This document shows positions 10,378 to 20,413 of a stretch of 64,000 nt of DNA, piece after piece. A program made the translations under genes and the position numbers. This DNA comes from Aphelocoma coerulescens. Its lineage: Eukaryota > Chordata > Aves > Passeriformes > Corvidae. Below the pieces are notes generated by a model that ran no database searches, was not told where the DNA came from, and saw nothing but the letters and a program-made list of their open reading frames with translations. Positions within the stretch are counted from its first letter, which is position 1. Each line of letters starts with the position of its first letter. Location of the stretch: positions 30,398,001-30,462,000 of the forward strand of contig NC_091020.1 in assembly GCF_041296385.1 (NCBI RefSeq). Reading direction: 5' to 3'.

Positions 10378-11300
10378 AGAGAGTACGAATAAGGTGATTT
10401 TGTTATTTTAGCCTGGAGAAGGGAGGGAGATTGAGGGAAATTAAACATATAACATATTAAAAAAGTAATAATTAAAAAACCCTTCGTCATTCCTCCATTT
10501 ATTTTAAGGCTGGTGGTTATTTTAAAACAGCCCTTTCCTCTTGGCTGCCGGGGACGGAGAGAGAGGGGACAGAAGGAACCTCTGCCCTCTGAGACGGCCT
10601 TTCTGCCCGCAGCCCCACGCCACCGTACGCGGCCGGCTGCGGGCGGGATGCGCGGGCGCGGAAGGAGCGCGCCCGGCCCGCGGGGCAGAGCCGCGGCCCC
10701 CCGAGGGAACGCTGTCCCCGGAGGGCTCCCCGCGGGGACGGGCACCCCGGGAAAGCTGCAGAGCAGGAAAGAAAAAACAAAACAACAATAAGCGGGGCTG
10801 GCCCGTTCCGGGGCAGCGCCGGGGAGGAACCATCGCGGCTTAACTTTTCGCCGAGCCGCCGGCGGAAATTCCCCGGGATAAAGCCGGCGGGAGCGGGGTC
10901 CAGGGCAAAGCCCGGCCGGACAGCGGGGTCTCTCCCCCGGAGCCGTAGGAAGGGCTTTCAACACAGGGCCAGAGCCAAGGCAAAACAACAAAATAAACCC
11001 ATCTCCCGGGCGTGAGCACAGCTCACCTTCCCCCACCCTCGCCAAACACCTCAAACTCATACCTCTAACTAGGATCCTCCTGCAATAGTCCGGATCAGCC
11101 GAACTAGATTTACTTTTATTACAACCTTCCGTAGCTGCAGAGGCAGAAAAAGTCCCTTGCTGATCCTTCAAAAAAGAAGTAGAAATATTTCCTTCAGACC
11201 CTTTGCTTTCCTTGCCCTCTTTATGTCCGTTCTTCGAGACCCGGTTAGCTTCAGTCTCTGAACTGCATCTAACGTCCATTTTGTCTTGTTTCCCAAACAT
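6961..11300 (-). CDS. VAX1: VAX1, ventral anterior homeobox 1 (three coding exons)
   Basis: Homeodomain transcription factor of the Emx/Not-related Vax family. In vertebrates it represses target genes, including Pax6, to specify optic stalk, optic nerve and ventral forebrain; it acts in the nucleus. My join is 11300-11063, 9277-9090 and 7497-6961, giving 320 aa (human protein about 334). The N-terminus begins [12 protein letters not shown]. The homeodomain is at about residues 99-158, starting RPKRTRTSF, with the recognition helix [12 protein letters not shown]146, Q148, N149 and R151 are homeodomain positions 48, 50, 51 and 53. The second intron splits it between homeodomain residues 44 and 45. 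A Pro/Ala/Gly-rich region follows, then a conserved tail ending EKKALD. Splice sites are GT/AG with compatible phases (1, then 0). It is divergent from KCNK18, about 34.5 kb away. VAX2 is excluded by the N- and C-terminal sequence. Confidence 0.95.
7498..9089 (-). other. VAX1: VAX1 intron 2
   Basis: This 1592-bp intron interrupts the homeobox. It is CpG-rich on both sides (7500-7900 and 8220-9089) with an AT-rich centre (7960-8220). It holds a GGGCA array at 9009-9054, only 35 nt inside the donor. The several 100-270 aa open frames here have no recognisable domain and reflect GC content. Confidence 0.85.
9009..9054. repeat. (GGGCA)n pentanucleotide array in VAX1 intron 2
   Basis: About nine consecutive GGGCA units on the plus strand. 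GGG runs with 2-nt spacers satisfy the G-quadruplex pattern on the plus (template) strand; the pre-mRNA carries the C-rich complement. It starts 35 nt downstream of the exon 2 donor. Confidence 0.9.
9090..9277 (-). CDS. VAX1: VAX1 coding exon 2 (homeodomain N-terminal part)
   Basis: Encodes the end of Asp80 and residues 81-142: [20 protein letters not shown], then the homeodomain arm, helix 1, helix 2 and the start of helix 3, ending LNLSETQ. The acceptor is TTTGCCAG|AT and the donor CAG|GTAGCG. That donor is weak at positions +4 to +6 compared with GTRAGT. Sequence up to the donor matches VAX1 and diverges immediately after it. Confidence 0.94.
9773..9810. repeat. Poly(A) tract, 38 A on plus strand
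   Basis: Uninterrupted A run inside VAX1 intron 1, transcribed as poly(U) in the VAX1 pre-mRNA. It may be a retroposon tail or a simple homopolymer; exact length is prone to sequencing error. Confidence 0.9.
10345..10376. repeat. Poly(T) tract, 32 T on plus strand
   Basis: Uninterrupted T run inside VAX1 intron 1, transcribed as poly(A) in the VAX1 pre-mRNA. It lies 535 bp from the oppositely oriented A38 tract in the same intron. Confidence 0.9.
11063..11300 (-). CDS. VAX1: VAX1 coding exon 1
   Basis: Encodes residues 1-79 plus the first base of the Asp80 codon: [10 protein letters not shown] at the start, then a Ser/Lys-rich stretch and DYCRRILVR at the end. The donor on the minus strand is AGAG|GTATGAG. 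Reading through it gives a long open frame, but the sequence stops resembling VAX1 exactly there. The first ATG has a weak context (T at -3), while the in-frame Met8 has A at -3 and G at +4. I chose Met1 because MFGKxDKMDVRC is conserved in other vertebrates. Confidence 0.93.
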
Positions 11301-11310
11301 GTAGTGCAAT

Positions 11311-11350
11311 AAAAACAAAAACAAAAACAAAAAAAAAAAAAAAAAAAAAA
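11311..11350. repeat. A-rich tract just upstream of the VAX1 start codon
   Basis: Three A4-5C units lead into 22 uninterrupted A on the plus strand. In VAX1 mRNA this is a U-rich tract ending about 10 nt before the AUG, if the 5' UTR extends this far. Confidence 0.85.
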
Positions 11351-12409
11351 GCGCCAACAACGATAACAAAAAAATTATAGAAGAGTAGAAGAAGAAGAAG
11401 AAGACGAAGTCTATGCTGGATATTGCACGGCTTAGGGTCAGATCGGTGGGGATCTGTAAAGCACCTTGAATAAGGAAGATCAGGTTTTATCCCACTGGAA
11501 AAGCAGCGGCTTCCTCAGTCCCAGCGTCCTAATGTGACTGTCCAGCTTCCCAGAGCGCCCAGTGATCAGGTACTCAACAGTACAACTCTAAAATGATTTA
11601 ATGTCTGCCTTATTACAGAGACATGTAGTTGTTAGACACACAGAGGGACGCGCACTCGCTGTTTCAATTGATTACGGGTAATTTTGCAGCCTCCACATTT
11701 AGGTTACCTCATGAATACACTAAATTGTTTGGATAATATATCAGATCGTAATGGATGGTTTGTGTGCTTGTCCCCAATCAAGTAGAGTTTAGCCAGTGAA
11801 TAAACTGAAATGATTGGTCTTGCTTTCAGGAAACACACAATCAAAAGACTGAGACTTCCAGAAAAAAAAAAAAAAAAAAAAGGAGAGAGGAAAAAAAGGG
11901 TGGGGGAGAGGGGAAAAAAAAAAAAAAACTTTTGACAAGATTCACCCTGAATTGTTAGCACCATTAGCAGCCATTATTAACTTTCTTCAGTCTGCCTTTG
12001 ACCTCACGATTATATAGTGGCTTTCTCCAAAGCACGCCAAATAAATCTGAATAAAGCTGCTAGGAAGGGCTGAAAAAATGCAGTTGCAGGGGGGGTGCAG
12101 AAAAAGCAAAAAAAAAAAAAGCCCCCTGAATTCTAAACAAACAAACAGATCCCCAGCACGCACACACACAAAAAGTTCTTCCTTCAAGCAGATCTCTCCA
12201 AGGAAGCCGGTTATCTTGGCCAGCAGAAATCCTCGTTAACACATCTCCCCACAGACAGCCATCTTAAACTCCTACCTCTCCTTATTTCAGTCCCGATACT
12301 TGCTTTTTGTGCTTCTCCCTCTGTGTGTGTGTGTATGTGTGCATGCATGTGTGTCTGCTAATTCTGCACCTTCGCAAACACTGAACCTATTCGCAGAGCC
12401 TGCTCATTG

Positions 12410-12434
12410 AAAAAAAAAAAAAAAAAAAAAAAAA
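12410..12434. repeat. Poly(A) tract (25 A)
   Basis: Uninterrupted homopolymer upstream of VAX1, followed within 25 bp by a purine-rich microsatellite. Confidence 0.85.
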
Positions 12435-12458
12435 GCCAGCTTTGTGTGCAGTGGATCC

Positions 12459-12551
12459 AGGAGGGGGGAGAAAGGGAGAGGGGGAGAAAGAGGGAGAGAG
12501 GGAGAGAGAGAGAGGGAGGGAGGGAGGGAAGGAGGGAGAGAGAGAGAGAGA
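12459..12551. repeat. Polypurine (GGGAGA/GA)n microsatellite
   Basis: About 93 bp containing only A and G on the plus strand, mixing GGGAGA, GGGA and GA units. Overlapping Arg/Glu/Gly-rich or Ser/Leu/Pro-rich open frames are low-complexity artefacts. Confidence 0.9.
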
Positions 12552-12599
12552 TAGCCCGTGAAAAATCTCAACTGCGTGATCCACTAAAGGAGAAAAAAG

Positions 12600-12950
12600 T
12601 TTTACTCTAGCTATTTCATTGTCTCTGCTACAATATCTTTGAGAACCGCAACAGCCAGTAATCCAATAAGACCATTGATTAGGCTACAATGATTCAATTC
12701 AAGCAAATGGCCTTGTGCAAAGAGCATGCTCCAGTCCTTCTTGTCACCTTGCAGGGCAGAAGCCCTCTTCATGCTGCTCTCCTTATTCATTCCTTTATGG
12801 GAAATGTAGAGCAAAAGGAGTGAAAGATGGCAATTATCTAATTGGACTATTAACAAACAATTCTCTGAGTGTGGCTGTCTGGCAGTGGTTCTTGGGTGAG
12901 GTGAAAGGCCACATGTTGCACTGGCCCCATTCACAAAGAGTTTAGGGGCC
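12600..12950. promoter_or_regulatory. Candidate upstream regulatory block of VAX1
   Basis: A non-repetitive AT-rich block 1.3-1.65 kb upstream of the VAX1 start, bordered by simple repeats. It holds a homeodomain inverted pair CAATTA-TC-TAATTG (12831-12844), CCATTGAT and ACAATG SOX-like sites near 12675-12690, and AACAAACAATT at about 12853. Unlike the DNA around it, it is complex sequence with dense homeobox/SOX words. Conservation cannot be tested here. Confidence 0.4.
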
Positions 12951-13335
12951 TGAGAGGGAGAGAAAGAATTTTCCCTGAGAATTTTTCACACAAATGGCGG
13001 TGTATCCACCAGGCTGGCTGTTCCCTGCCTTGTCCTCCGCCTGCCTGGGCCACTGCCTGGGAATTCCACCCACCTGAAGCAGCCAGGGCCAGCCGTGTGT
13101 TTAGCTGCAGATGATACCGAGGCTGGAAGCAGAACACGGCGCCCTTGCCAGGGTTGCTCAGCTCCATGGGCCTCATCCTGCCTCTGCTGGAGGAATAACC
13201 ACCCACGCCTCATCCCATGGGACCCAGTCTTTGTCCAAGGTGGTGCAACAGAGGGAAGGATCCAGTGCTGGAGCCTAAACACCATAAACAGGAAATTCAT
13301 GGGAGGCAAAAAAAGAATGGGGCGGGGGGGGAAGA

Positions 13336-13831
13336 AGAAGAGAGAAGGAAAGGAAGGAAAGGAAAGGAAAGGAAAGGGAAAGGAAAGGAAAGGAAAGGAA
13401 AGGAAAGGAAAGGAAAGGAAAGGAAAGGAAAGGAAAGGAAAGGAAAGGAAAGGAAAGGAAAGGAAAGGAAAGGAAAGGAAAGGAAAGGAAAGGAAAGGAA
13501 AGGAAAGGAAAAGGAAAGGAAAGGAAGAAGGAAAGGAAAGGAAAGGAAAGGAAAGGAAAGGAAAGGGAAAGGAAAAGGAAAGGAAAGGAAAGGAAAGGAA
13601 ATGAGAAAGGAAAGGAAAGGAAAGGAAAGGAAAGGAAAGGAAGGAAAGGAAAGGAAAAGGAAAGAAAGAAAGGAAAGGAAAGGAAAGGAAAGGAAAGGAA
13701 AGGAAAGGAAAGGAAAGGAAAGGAAAGGAAAGGAAAGGAAAGGAAAGGAAAGGAAAGGAAAGGAAAGGAAAGGAAAGGAAAGGAAAGGAAAGGAAAGGAA
13801 AGGAAAGGAAAGGAAAGGAAAGGAAAGGAAA
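13336..13831. repeat. Long (GGAAA)n pentanucleotide array
   Basis: Nearly 500 bp of tandem GGAAA on the plus strand (TTTCC on the minus), with a few interruptions near 13509-13530, 13566-13577, 13600 and 13640-13670. It is pure purine apart from one T. The Lys/Arg/Gly/Glu repeat frames on plus and Phe/Leu/Ser/Pro frames on minus come solely from the repeat. Confidence 0.97.
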
Positions 13832-16800
13832 ATAAGATGGCAGTTCACAGGTACATTTTGAGAGTTGGTCCTTAGTGGAAATCTCAAATCTTTGTCATTT
13901 TCCTGCAAATCAACAGCATCATTTATTTATATTGCCATGTCTGAAAAGTTGGACTGAGATTGGTGAGGTGTCCCTAATATTCTCAACAAACCCCTTAACT
14001 TCAACTATATTGATACAACCAAACATGGAACATCCTCACTATGGACCAGGTTTCGTTTTCCCTTACAGCCAACGTGTCTCAGTGATCTGTTGCTGTTAGT
14101 TCCTACTTGTATGGCTGTCATACCCAGGGGCCCCAAATAAACCACAGCCCCATTGTGCAAAGCTTCATGCAGCTCCAGAGGGAGGATGGAACGAGTTCAT
14201 TTCCTCCATGGATTTGCAGTGCTGTTCAAGGCTCGTTGGGTGAAGGGATGCTCAGGAAACAGTACATTTAAGAGAGATTTGGTCTTTCAAAGGGACATGC
14301 AACAAGTGGATGCTGATTAGTGAAGTTTTTCACGTAGCTGAAGTATAGGCTGTGCTTAGCAGGCCAGCGTTGTTTAGTGATATGGATAAACATACACGTG
14401 TGTGTGCATAGGCAAGGCATCATCAGGAGCCCAGCTGGACATGTCTGTTTAATGCTAAACAAAACAAAGTTCTGCTTCAAACACTTTTACATCACAGATT
14501 TTATTTTAGACAGAATAGCATAGTGATTCCCATAAAAGGTCCACACTGTGAAATATGGAGAGCTATTATAATTTTATTTGCATAGGTGTGTGGAGTATGT
14601 GTGACATTTCCCCCCATAGTTTTCTTTATGCTAATCTCTAGGCAGAGGCCATAATAATAAACATGGAGCTATTGAACTCAATTACACTGTTTGCAGCAGA
14701 ATATCTGGAGATTAAATATTATGTTTGTGTGATAATCTGGCTTTTTTGGTTTTTAATTTTTGACAAGCACCTGATCCAAAGCTCAGTAAAGACATGGGGA
14801 ATTTTGTTCTACTTGTGCCGTATCTTGATAAATGCATTTCAAGGCTCTTTTTGTCCATAGAATTCAGTGGTATAAAGATGATTTTCCCAATTGAATCAGT
14901 TAAATTTGCTTTCACACGTTATGAACATCGCACTGTTGAAGATCTGGAAATTCAAATAATGAGTCTAATCTTGCAGCAAACTGGTAGTGAGCAGACAAGC
15001 CTGTCCAAACACAGCTCAGTAACTTTAATTGAGGCCCGCTCATCTGCAACAAATAGCAACATCCAGAAGAGCACTGGGAAAACCAGAATTTTACCATTTA
15101 CAAAAGCAACATTTTCTTTAGTCCAGCACTCACTAAATTTCCTTTCACCTATTCTCATTTTTTCCCCCCACAATATACTTAATTCATTCTTGAATATTAT
15201 GTTCTTTCAGGACATAATATGTCCCTTTCTTACTGTCATAATTCCAGGGATGTCTGTAGCTTCAGCACTCTCACATCTACACTCGTGTGTCACTGGATAA
15301 GCAGATTAGTGGTTACTTCTTTTCCCTTCAAATAATTCTTAAAATGCTTTAGCACACTACACAGGTACTCCCTGGCTGTGCTTTGCTATGTAGACCTTGC
15401 TGCTTTTCAAATACAGTTTTATTAGTTTGCATTAGCATGTAGAAGACTGAAAGATCTGTTTCTCATTGACTGCCACTATTTATATTGTTTTTAATCTCTA
15501 TTTTGTGTACAAGATATATATATATATTATTGGTACTACTTCTTATGCTCTTCTTTGTTGATGAAAGTAAAGGTTTCAAGCTAAAAAGCATGGTTCAGAG
15601 ATCTTCTGACTCAAAGATTTATCTCAGGGTTTAATAACCCTAAGCAAGTTTTTCTTCCATTATTTTTCCTGATTATTTTGATTCAGATTATTTGCTTTTG
15701 AATTTACAGATGCATTTGGCAAGGAGCTGCTTGGCCTTTTTTTGATACTTATTTATCACAGGGGATGTGAACTGGTACCTTGAGGCTGAACAACTTGCTG
15801 GTTATCTCCAATTAACAGAGAGTATGGTGGTTACTCATGATGGTATATGTGGTAATGTCAAGGAATTGCTTCAAAGAGACAGAAAAACCTCATTATTATG
15901 TGCACCAATGTTACTTTTCTCTTGGACAGGGCGTTCCTGTCCGGTGTGAGTGACACTCTGTGAGTGCAGAAGAAGAACATCTTCATCAACACAAAGGTCC
16001 ACCAGAAGGTTCCTCTTTCCCACAAGTCTCAGTGATGTGTTGACCAACAGGAGCATTGAGCACCTTCTCAAAACAAAGTGCACAGCATAATTGACAATTC
16101 TGTTGCTCTTGCTGTTACTCACTGCTCGTGAGGAAATTTCCTTACAACTGAAGATGAACTCTGGAAATTTCAAAATATACATGCTACTGTGTATTTGGGG
16201 GACATTTAGGAGGCATGTGCTAAGCCCTCTGTTGCAAATAGTGATTTGTTCAAGTGTGAATTGGCTTCATCTCCTGCAAGTGAGCCTGCAAAATGGACTC
16301 TTCCCACGCGGGAGACCTATTCTTGAAGAACAGGAATGTATCTCTATCTGGAAACTTTACACTGTCTTTGAAGGAAAGGACTGAAGTCTTTGACTCAGCT
16401 CAGCTCTCTGTGTGAAGTGAAAGGTAAGGCTGTCATGTTTGTGGTAGTCTACATGGCCAGAATCAGATCTAATTCCTCTTTCCCAGGACTTTCCAAGGAC
16501 TGATGTTCAGGTACATTTGTGTTGTTCAATGGCACGTGGGTCCCTGGGTCATGACATAAAAGACACACACAATGTATTTTATGTGAAATTAAATGTCACA
16601 GGCTCACAAAAATCCAATGGGTACAGCAGCAAGACAAAGAAAATGTCTCTCTGCCTTATAAGTGGGCAACAACATCAAATATTGCTATGAAATTGGGATG
16701 TAGCTGTTTTCAAATAGACTTCATCAGCTCTCATACAGGTGGTGTGTTCTTCATGCCAGTGCCCCATGTATTCCTTCCATTCTGAAAGACAAACTGTTTA

Positions 16801-19683
16801 AAATAAATAGGCACATCCAGAGATCTATTTAAAAGAAAGCATCAGATCCAGATCATCTATGTTAGTCCCTGTAGCTGCTACCTTCCCATGCTTTCCTGTG
16901 CTCCTGATTGCCAGCCTGGTGCAGAATCCTGAACTGGCTGCTTCTAAAACTTCCTGCATACGTTGGCAGTAATTGCAGTATTGTCTCTTCCAGATACTAA
17001 ACTGAGCATATTGGCAGGATTCAGCAGTGCTGTTCTGGAGGCCAGTAATAATGAGCATGGGTATCACACATGTATCATGACTAATCATGTTGTGGTCATT
17101 ATGAGATGCTCCTTACAGTTATCAATCTGGACAGTAGCTTAATACAAAGCTTTATTGCCTGTATCATGCCCATGGCATATGCAAGCCATCTGAACAGGGC
17201 TGAGACAGGATTCTTCCCACCAGGGAAAACTGTGATTTAAGAGGAAATACTGTTTGTTCTCTGACAGCACATTGAGAGCCTTTGGTTTCAGCCTCACCCA
17301 TGTCACAGACTCCCTCTGTAATCACCAGTACCTGAGCACTCAAACTCCCTCCGCCTTCATTTCACTCTCTCCTGAGAGGAGAGCGAGCTTTACCAGCTTG
17401 GCTCGAGCACTCATGAGTATTTACCACCTCAAAAGCTGTTAGACCATGAGCCTTTACTATTGGTGCTAAAACTCTCACAATCATATTTTTTCACAGAGCC
17501 AATAAAAGCAAGCTTGAAGGTTTAAACAAGAGGAGATGTTTGCAAAGGTGACATGTCCAGGGTAGTAGATGTGAACTGTACTCTTTCCAATACTTGGAGT
17601 TTTAACACTGAAGATCTTTGCATCAAATGAAAAAAAAAAAAAAAGTCAGATTTTGAGTTAAAACCTTTTAGTTCTTTGATTTTGAAAGCCTAAGTCAGAT
17701 CAGATTGAACACAAAGAGTGTCTCAAAAACTCCTAAGCATGGTCCCAAAGATCCTGGGAAGGCTGTAGAGGATAATCATGTTGACCTGAGTCTGTTCCTT
17801 AGGTGTCAGCTAGAAACCGGAATGATGTGAGAGACTGGAAACTGTTCCTTCACTCTGTCAGAGATAAACTCTGACATCACCCCAAAGCTCACCTAGAAGG
17901 CATCCAGTAGACTTGGTGAAAATTTTCCTGAAATGGTTTGATTTTTTTTTATTTCTGCTTTTGCTTTATTACCATGTGATTACTTTATTCCCCATGTGAA
18001 AATGGAAAATGTCAACAGCAACCACAAGTACAAACTACAAACAAAATCAAATCTCTTCTGGAAAGGTTTGTCTATCTGGATCTTTTGGTTTCATCCAACA
18101 AATAAGAGCCTAAACAGGAAATTGTTAAGCTATGGGTCTTGAAAGTTCACTCATAATGTAAAGGGAAACATGGTCACATTTACAGGAAATTTTTGGACTG
18201 AATATGTAGCTTGAATACTGGTGAGATTTTGTTACCTGAAATATAACACTATTTCAGAGGGACCCCTGAAATAATGACTCAATGTACATCCTAACACTTT
18301 GTCATGGAAAATGATAGAAAAGGTAGGCAAAAAAACCAGTGCACTTTGGTTTGTTAAAACCCATTGGAGATTGTAGGTCGGCTGTGGATGACTTCACTTT
18401 GTGGTGAATACTTTCCCTGATGGATTTAAACACACTGGGAGGGTGAGCAGCACGATGGCAGAGAGCTCTGAACATGGCTAAATGAAAGGTAATGTAAATC
18501 ATCAGTGATTAATTGTGTAACTTGAATAATCTGGAAAGCCCTGAATTTCCTGCAATCTCTGAGGGAAAAGAACCTGTACCAGAAGTCATCAGTGTCTGGT
18601 TTACCCCAATTACAGCAGCAGCTTAAAAAACAACAACAACAACAAAACCACCAAAAAAAGAGACTATTTGGTTTTATAACATAAAGATAGAGCAGAATGC
18701 CAAAAAAATCCCATCAGGATTGCTGGTTTATGCCATATAGCAGGATTATGCCATAATTACATATTAAATCTGTGTTCATTCTTTTTATCCTCTTCTCTCC
18801 TGAGGTACATAGTAGAGTCAAAAAATGTTCAAGAAATTCAAATAAAGAAAAGTTACAGAGCTGCTAGGATTAATACACAAGAGGTGACAAAGACTGGAAT
18901 TATTTTGATGAGAAGAAGATGAAAATGGAGCTGATTGTGGAAGTCAAAATTCTCAAGCACAAAACATTTTGAGAATAAGAGAACTCATTTTATTTCATCA
19001 CATGAGAATAAGCATCAGGTTAAATTTAAACCCAGCAAATTTAGAATGAAAAATAAATGCCCAGACATGTCTCATCACCTATGGGAGCTGCTGATGCAGG
19101 AGGTTACTGAGGCAAATATCCTGGCCTGATTTTAAAGTGAATTGGACATTGTCAGGATTAACTCATTACACAAGGTTGAAAACAGTGATCAGCCTGATTG
19201 AGTCTTACACCCAGGGCTGGGCACTGCTCACACTGGGGAGTGATGCAGAAGTGCATCAGTTTGGGATTTAGTTTGTTCTTCATTGAAGTACCAAGAGTGG
19301 GATATTCTGTAAGATCCCAGAAAGACTGGTGGCATGGTGTAGGGAGAAACTAAAGCAGTGCATTTGGGATAGCAGTTAACATTAATCCTGAATGTAGAGG
19401 ACAGATCAGAAGTGAGGTTCTGTAAAGCCAAGCTTGTCGAAGTCTGGTGTGCTTCATGTTTCTGCAGAGCACAGGCGAGGACAAGGAGGAGAAGAGCAAT
19501 GATAAGAAGAGATCTTTCTCACTGGTGCACTCCCACAGATTCCTTTGATAAAGGGACATGCAAAATTTGGAAACCAAACTCCTTGGGCATCTCTGTGGCA
19601 GAAGGTGCATTTCCCCTTTTGGGTGCACAAGAAGGATGATTTATTATGTTCTCCAGCTCCTAGAAGGAAATAATCTAAGTAAG
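13832..19683. other. Intergenic, no gene seen
   Basis: AT-rich DNA without a recognisable exon on either strand. The longest frame is 168 codons (14794-15300, plus); it has no domain, no splice context and ordinary AT-rich composition, so I treat it as chance. A pair of octamer-type POU words (14576-14583 and 14628-14635) is the only notable cluster. A short TA repeat lies near 15514-15527. Confidence 0.55.
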
Positions 19684-19835
19684 ATGAGATGATTCCACCA
19701 CCTCTGGAAGTGTTCAAAAAACTGTGGATGTGGCACCTGAGGACGTGGTTTAATGATGGACATTGTGGTGGTGCTGGGTTGATGGTTGAAGACATTAAAG
19801 GTCTTTAACAATTCCATGATTTTAAGATATCATGG
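19684..19835 (+). mobile_element. CR1 LINE fragment, 3' end
   Basis: The order CTCTGGAAGTGTTCAAAAAA, GATGTGGCACCTGAGGACGT, GGTTTAATGATGGACATTG and AAGGTCTTTAACAATTCCATG follows the 3' terminal region of avian CR1 elements in forward orientation. It is 5'-truncated like most avian CR1 copies and too short to code. Confidence 0.7.
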
Positions 19836-20318
19836 AGTCCAGATCGTGCTGCCTCAATTCCAAGACTCACTTTTCTGTGGAGGACCAGTAGTGGGCACAC
19901 AGCAGTTTCATTGTCAGGAAGAAATTTTGGTCAGAAGTACAGCAATTTTTACCATACCTCTCAGTTTCCTATTTAAGAATATAAAGGAGTTTAGGTGTTG
20001 TTATAGTTTTGCTTATTCATTTAAATAACAGACACAAATCTCAAATAATAATATGTTTCTAAAGACTTGGGTAGTGCTAGAATACTGATTTTCTATTTTT
20101 ATTGCTAGGATGTTTCTACTATTGAACAGTGCAAGAAAGACGATGTTACATCAAAAACATCAGGAATCTCCATCTCTATTTGTGCTTATGGATTAGATGT
20201 CATGCAAAAAGATTGAGTATTCTTTAAGTTGTTAGCAACCTGAAACAGACTAATTAGATAAGAGAAGAAATATGGTTTCTTTTATTTTTATAGATGGAAG
20301 AAATTACAATTTTTAAAT

Positions 20319-20413
20319 TATATTATATTATATTATATTATATTATATTATATTATATTATATTATATTATATTATATTATATTATATTATATTATATTA
20401 TATTATATTATAT
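20319..20413. repeat. (TATTA)n microsatellite
   Basis: About 19 perfect pentanucleotide units. The Tyr/Ile/Leu repeat frame across it is an artefact. Confidence 0.95.

Larger units (their letters stand above)
9278..11062 (-). other. VAX1: VAX1 intron 1
   Basis: A 1785-bp intron between the N-terminal exon and the homeodomain exon. It contains an A38 tract (9773-9810), a T32 tract (10345-10376), AT-rich segments around 10.1-10.5 kb and a CpG-rich segment at 10.55-10.95 kb. Open frames spanning the homopolymers are chance. Confidence 0.85.
11301..12600 (-). promoter_or_regulatory. VAX1: VAX1 5' UTR and proximal promoter region
   Basis: This is the DNA immediately upstream of the VAX1 start codon. 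It includes an (AAAAAC)/A22 tract at 11311-11350 (poly(U) in the mRNA), GAA repeats near 11389-11405, a minus-strand TATATAA at about 12017-12011, a TG-rich tract near 12320-12356, an A25 tract at 12410-12434 and a polypurine tract to 12551. No CDS is seen. The transcription start is not determined; if the TATA element is used, the 5' UTR would be about 680 nt. Confidence 0.45.

Noticed and set aside
10314..11369. 351-codon minus-strand frame containing the VAX1 N-terminus
   Set aside because: Only the part from 11300 to 11063 is VAX1. The upstream Phe/Leu stretch translates a homopolymer and the downstream part is intron 1 read through the donor.
13095..13908. Up to 214-codon frames with Lys/Arg/Gly/Glu or Phe/Leu/Ser/Pro repeats
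   Set aside because: They are pure translations of the GGAAA array in several frames and both strands; not a gene.
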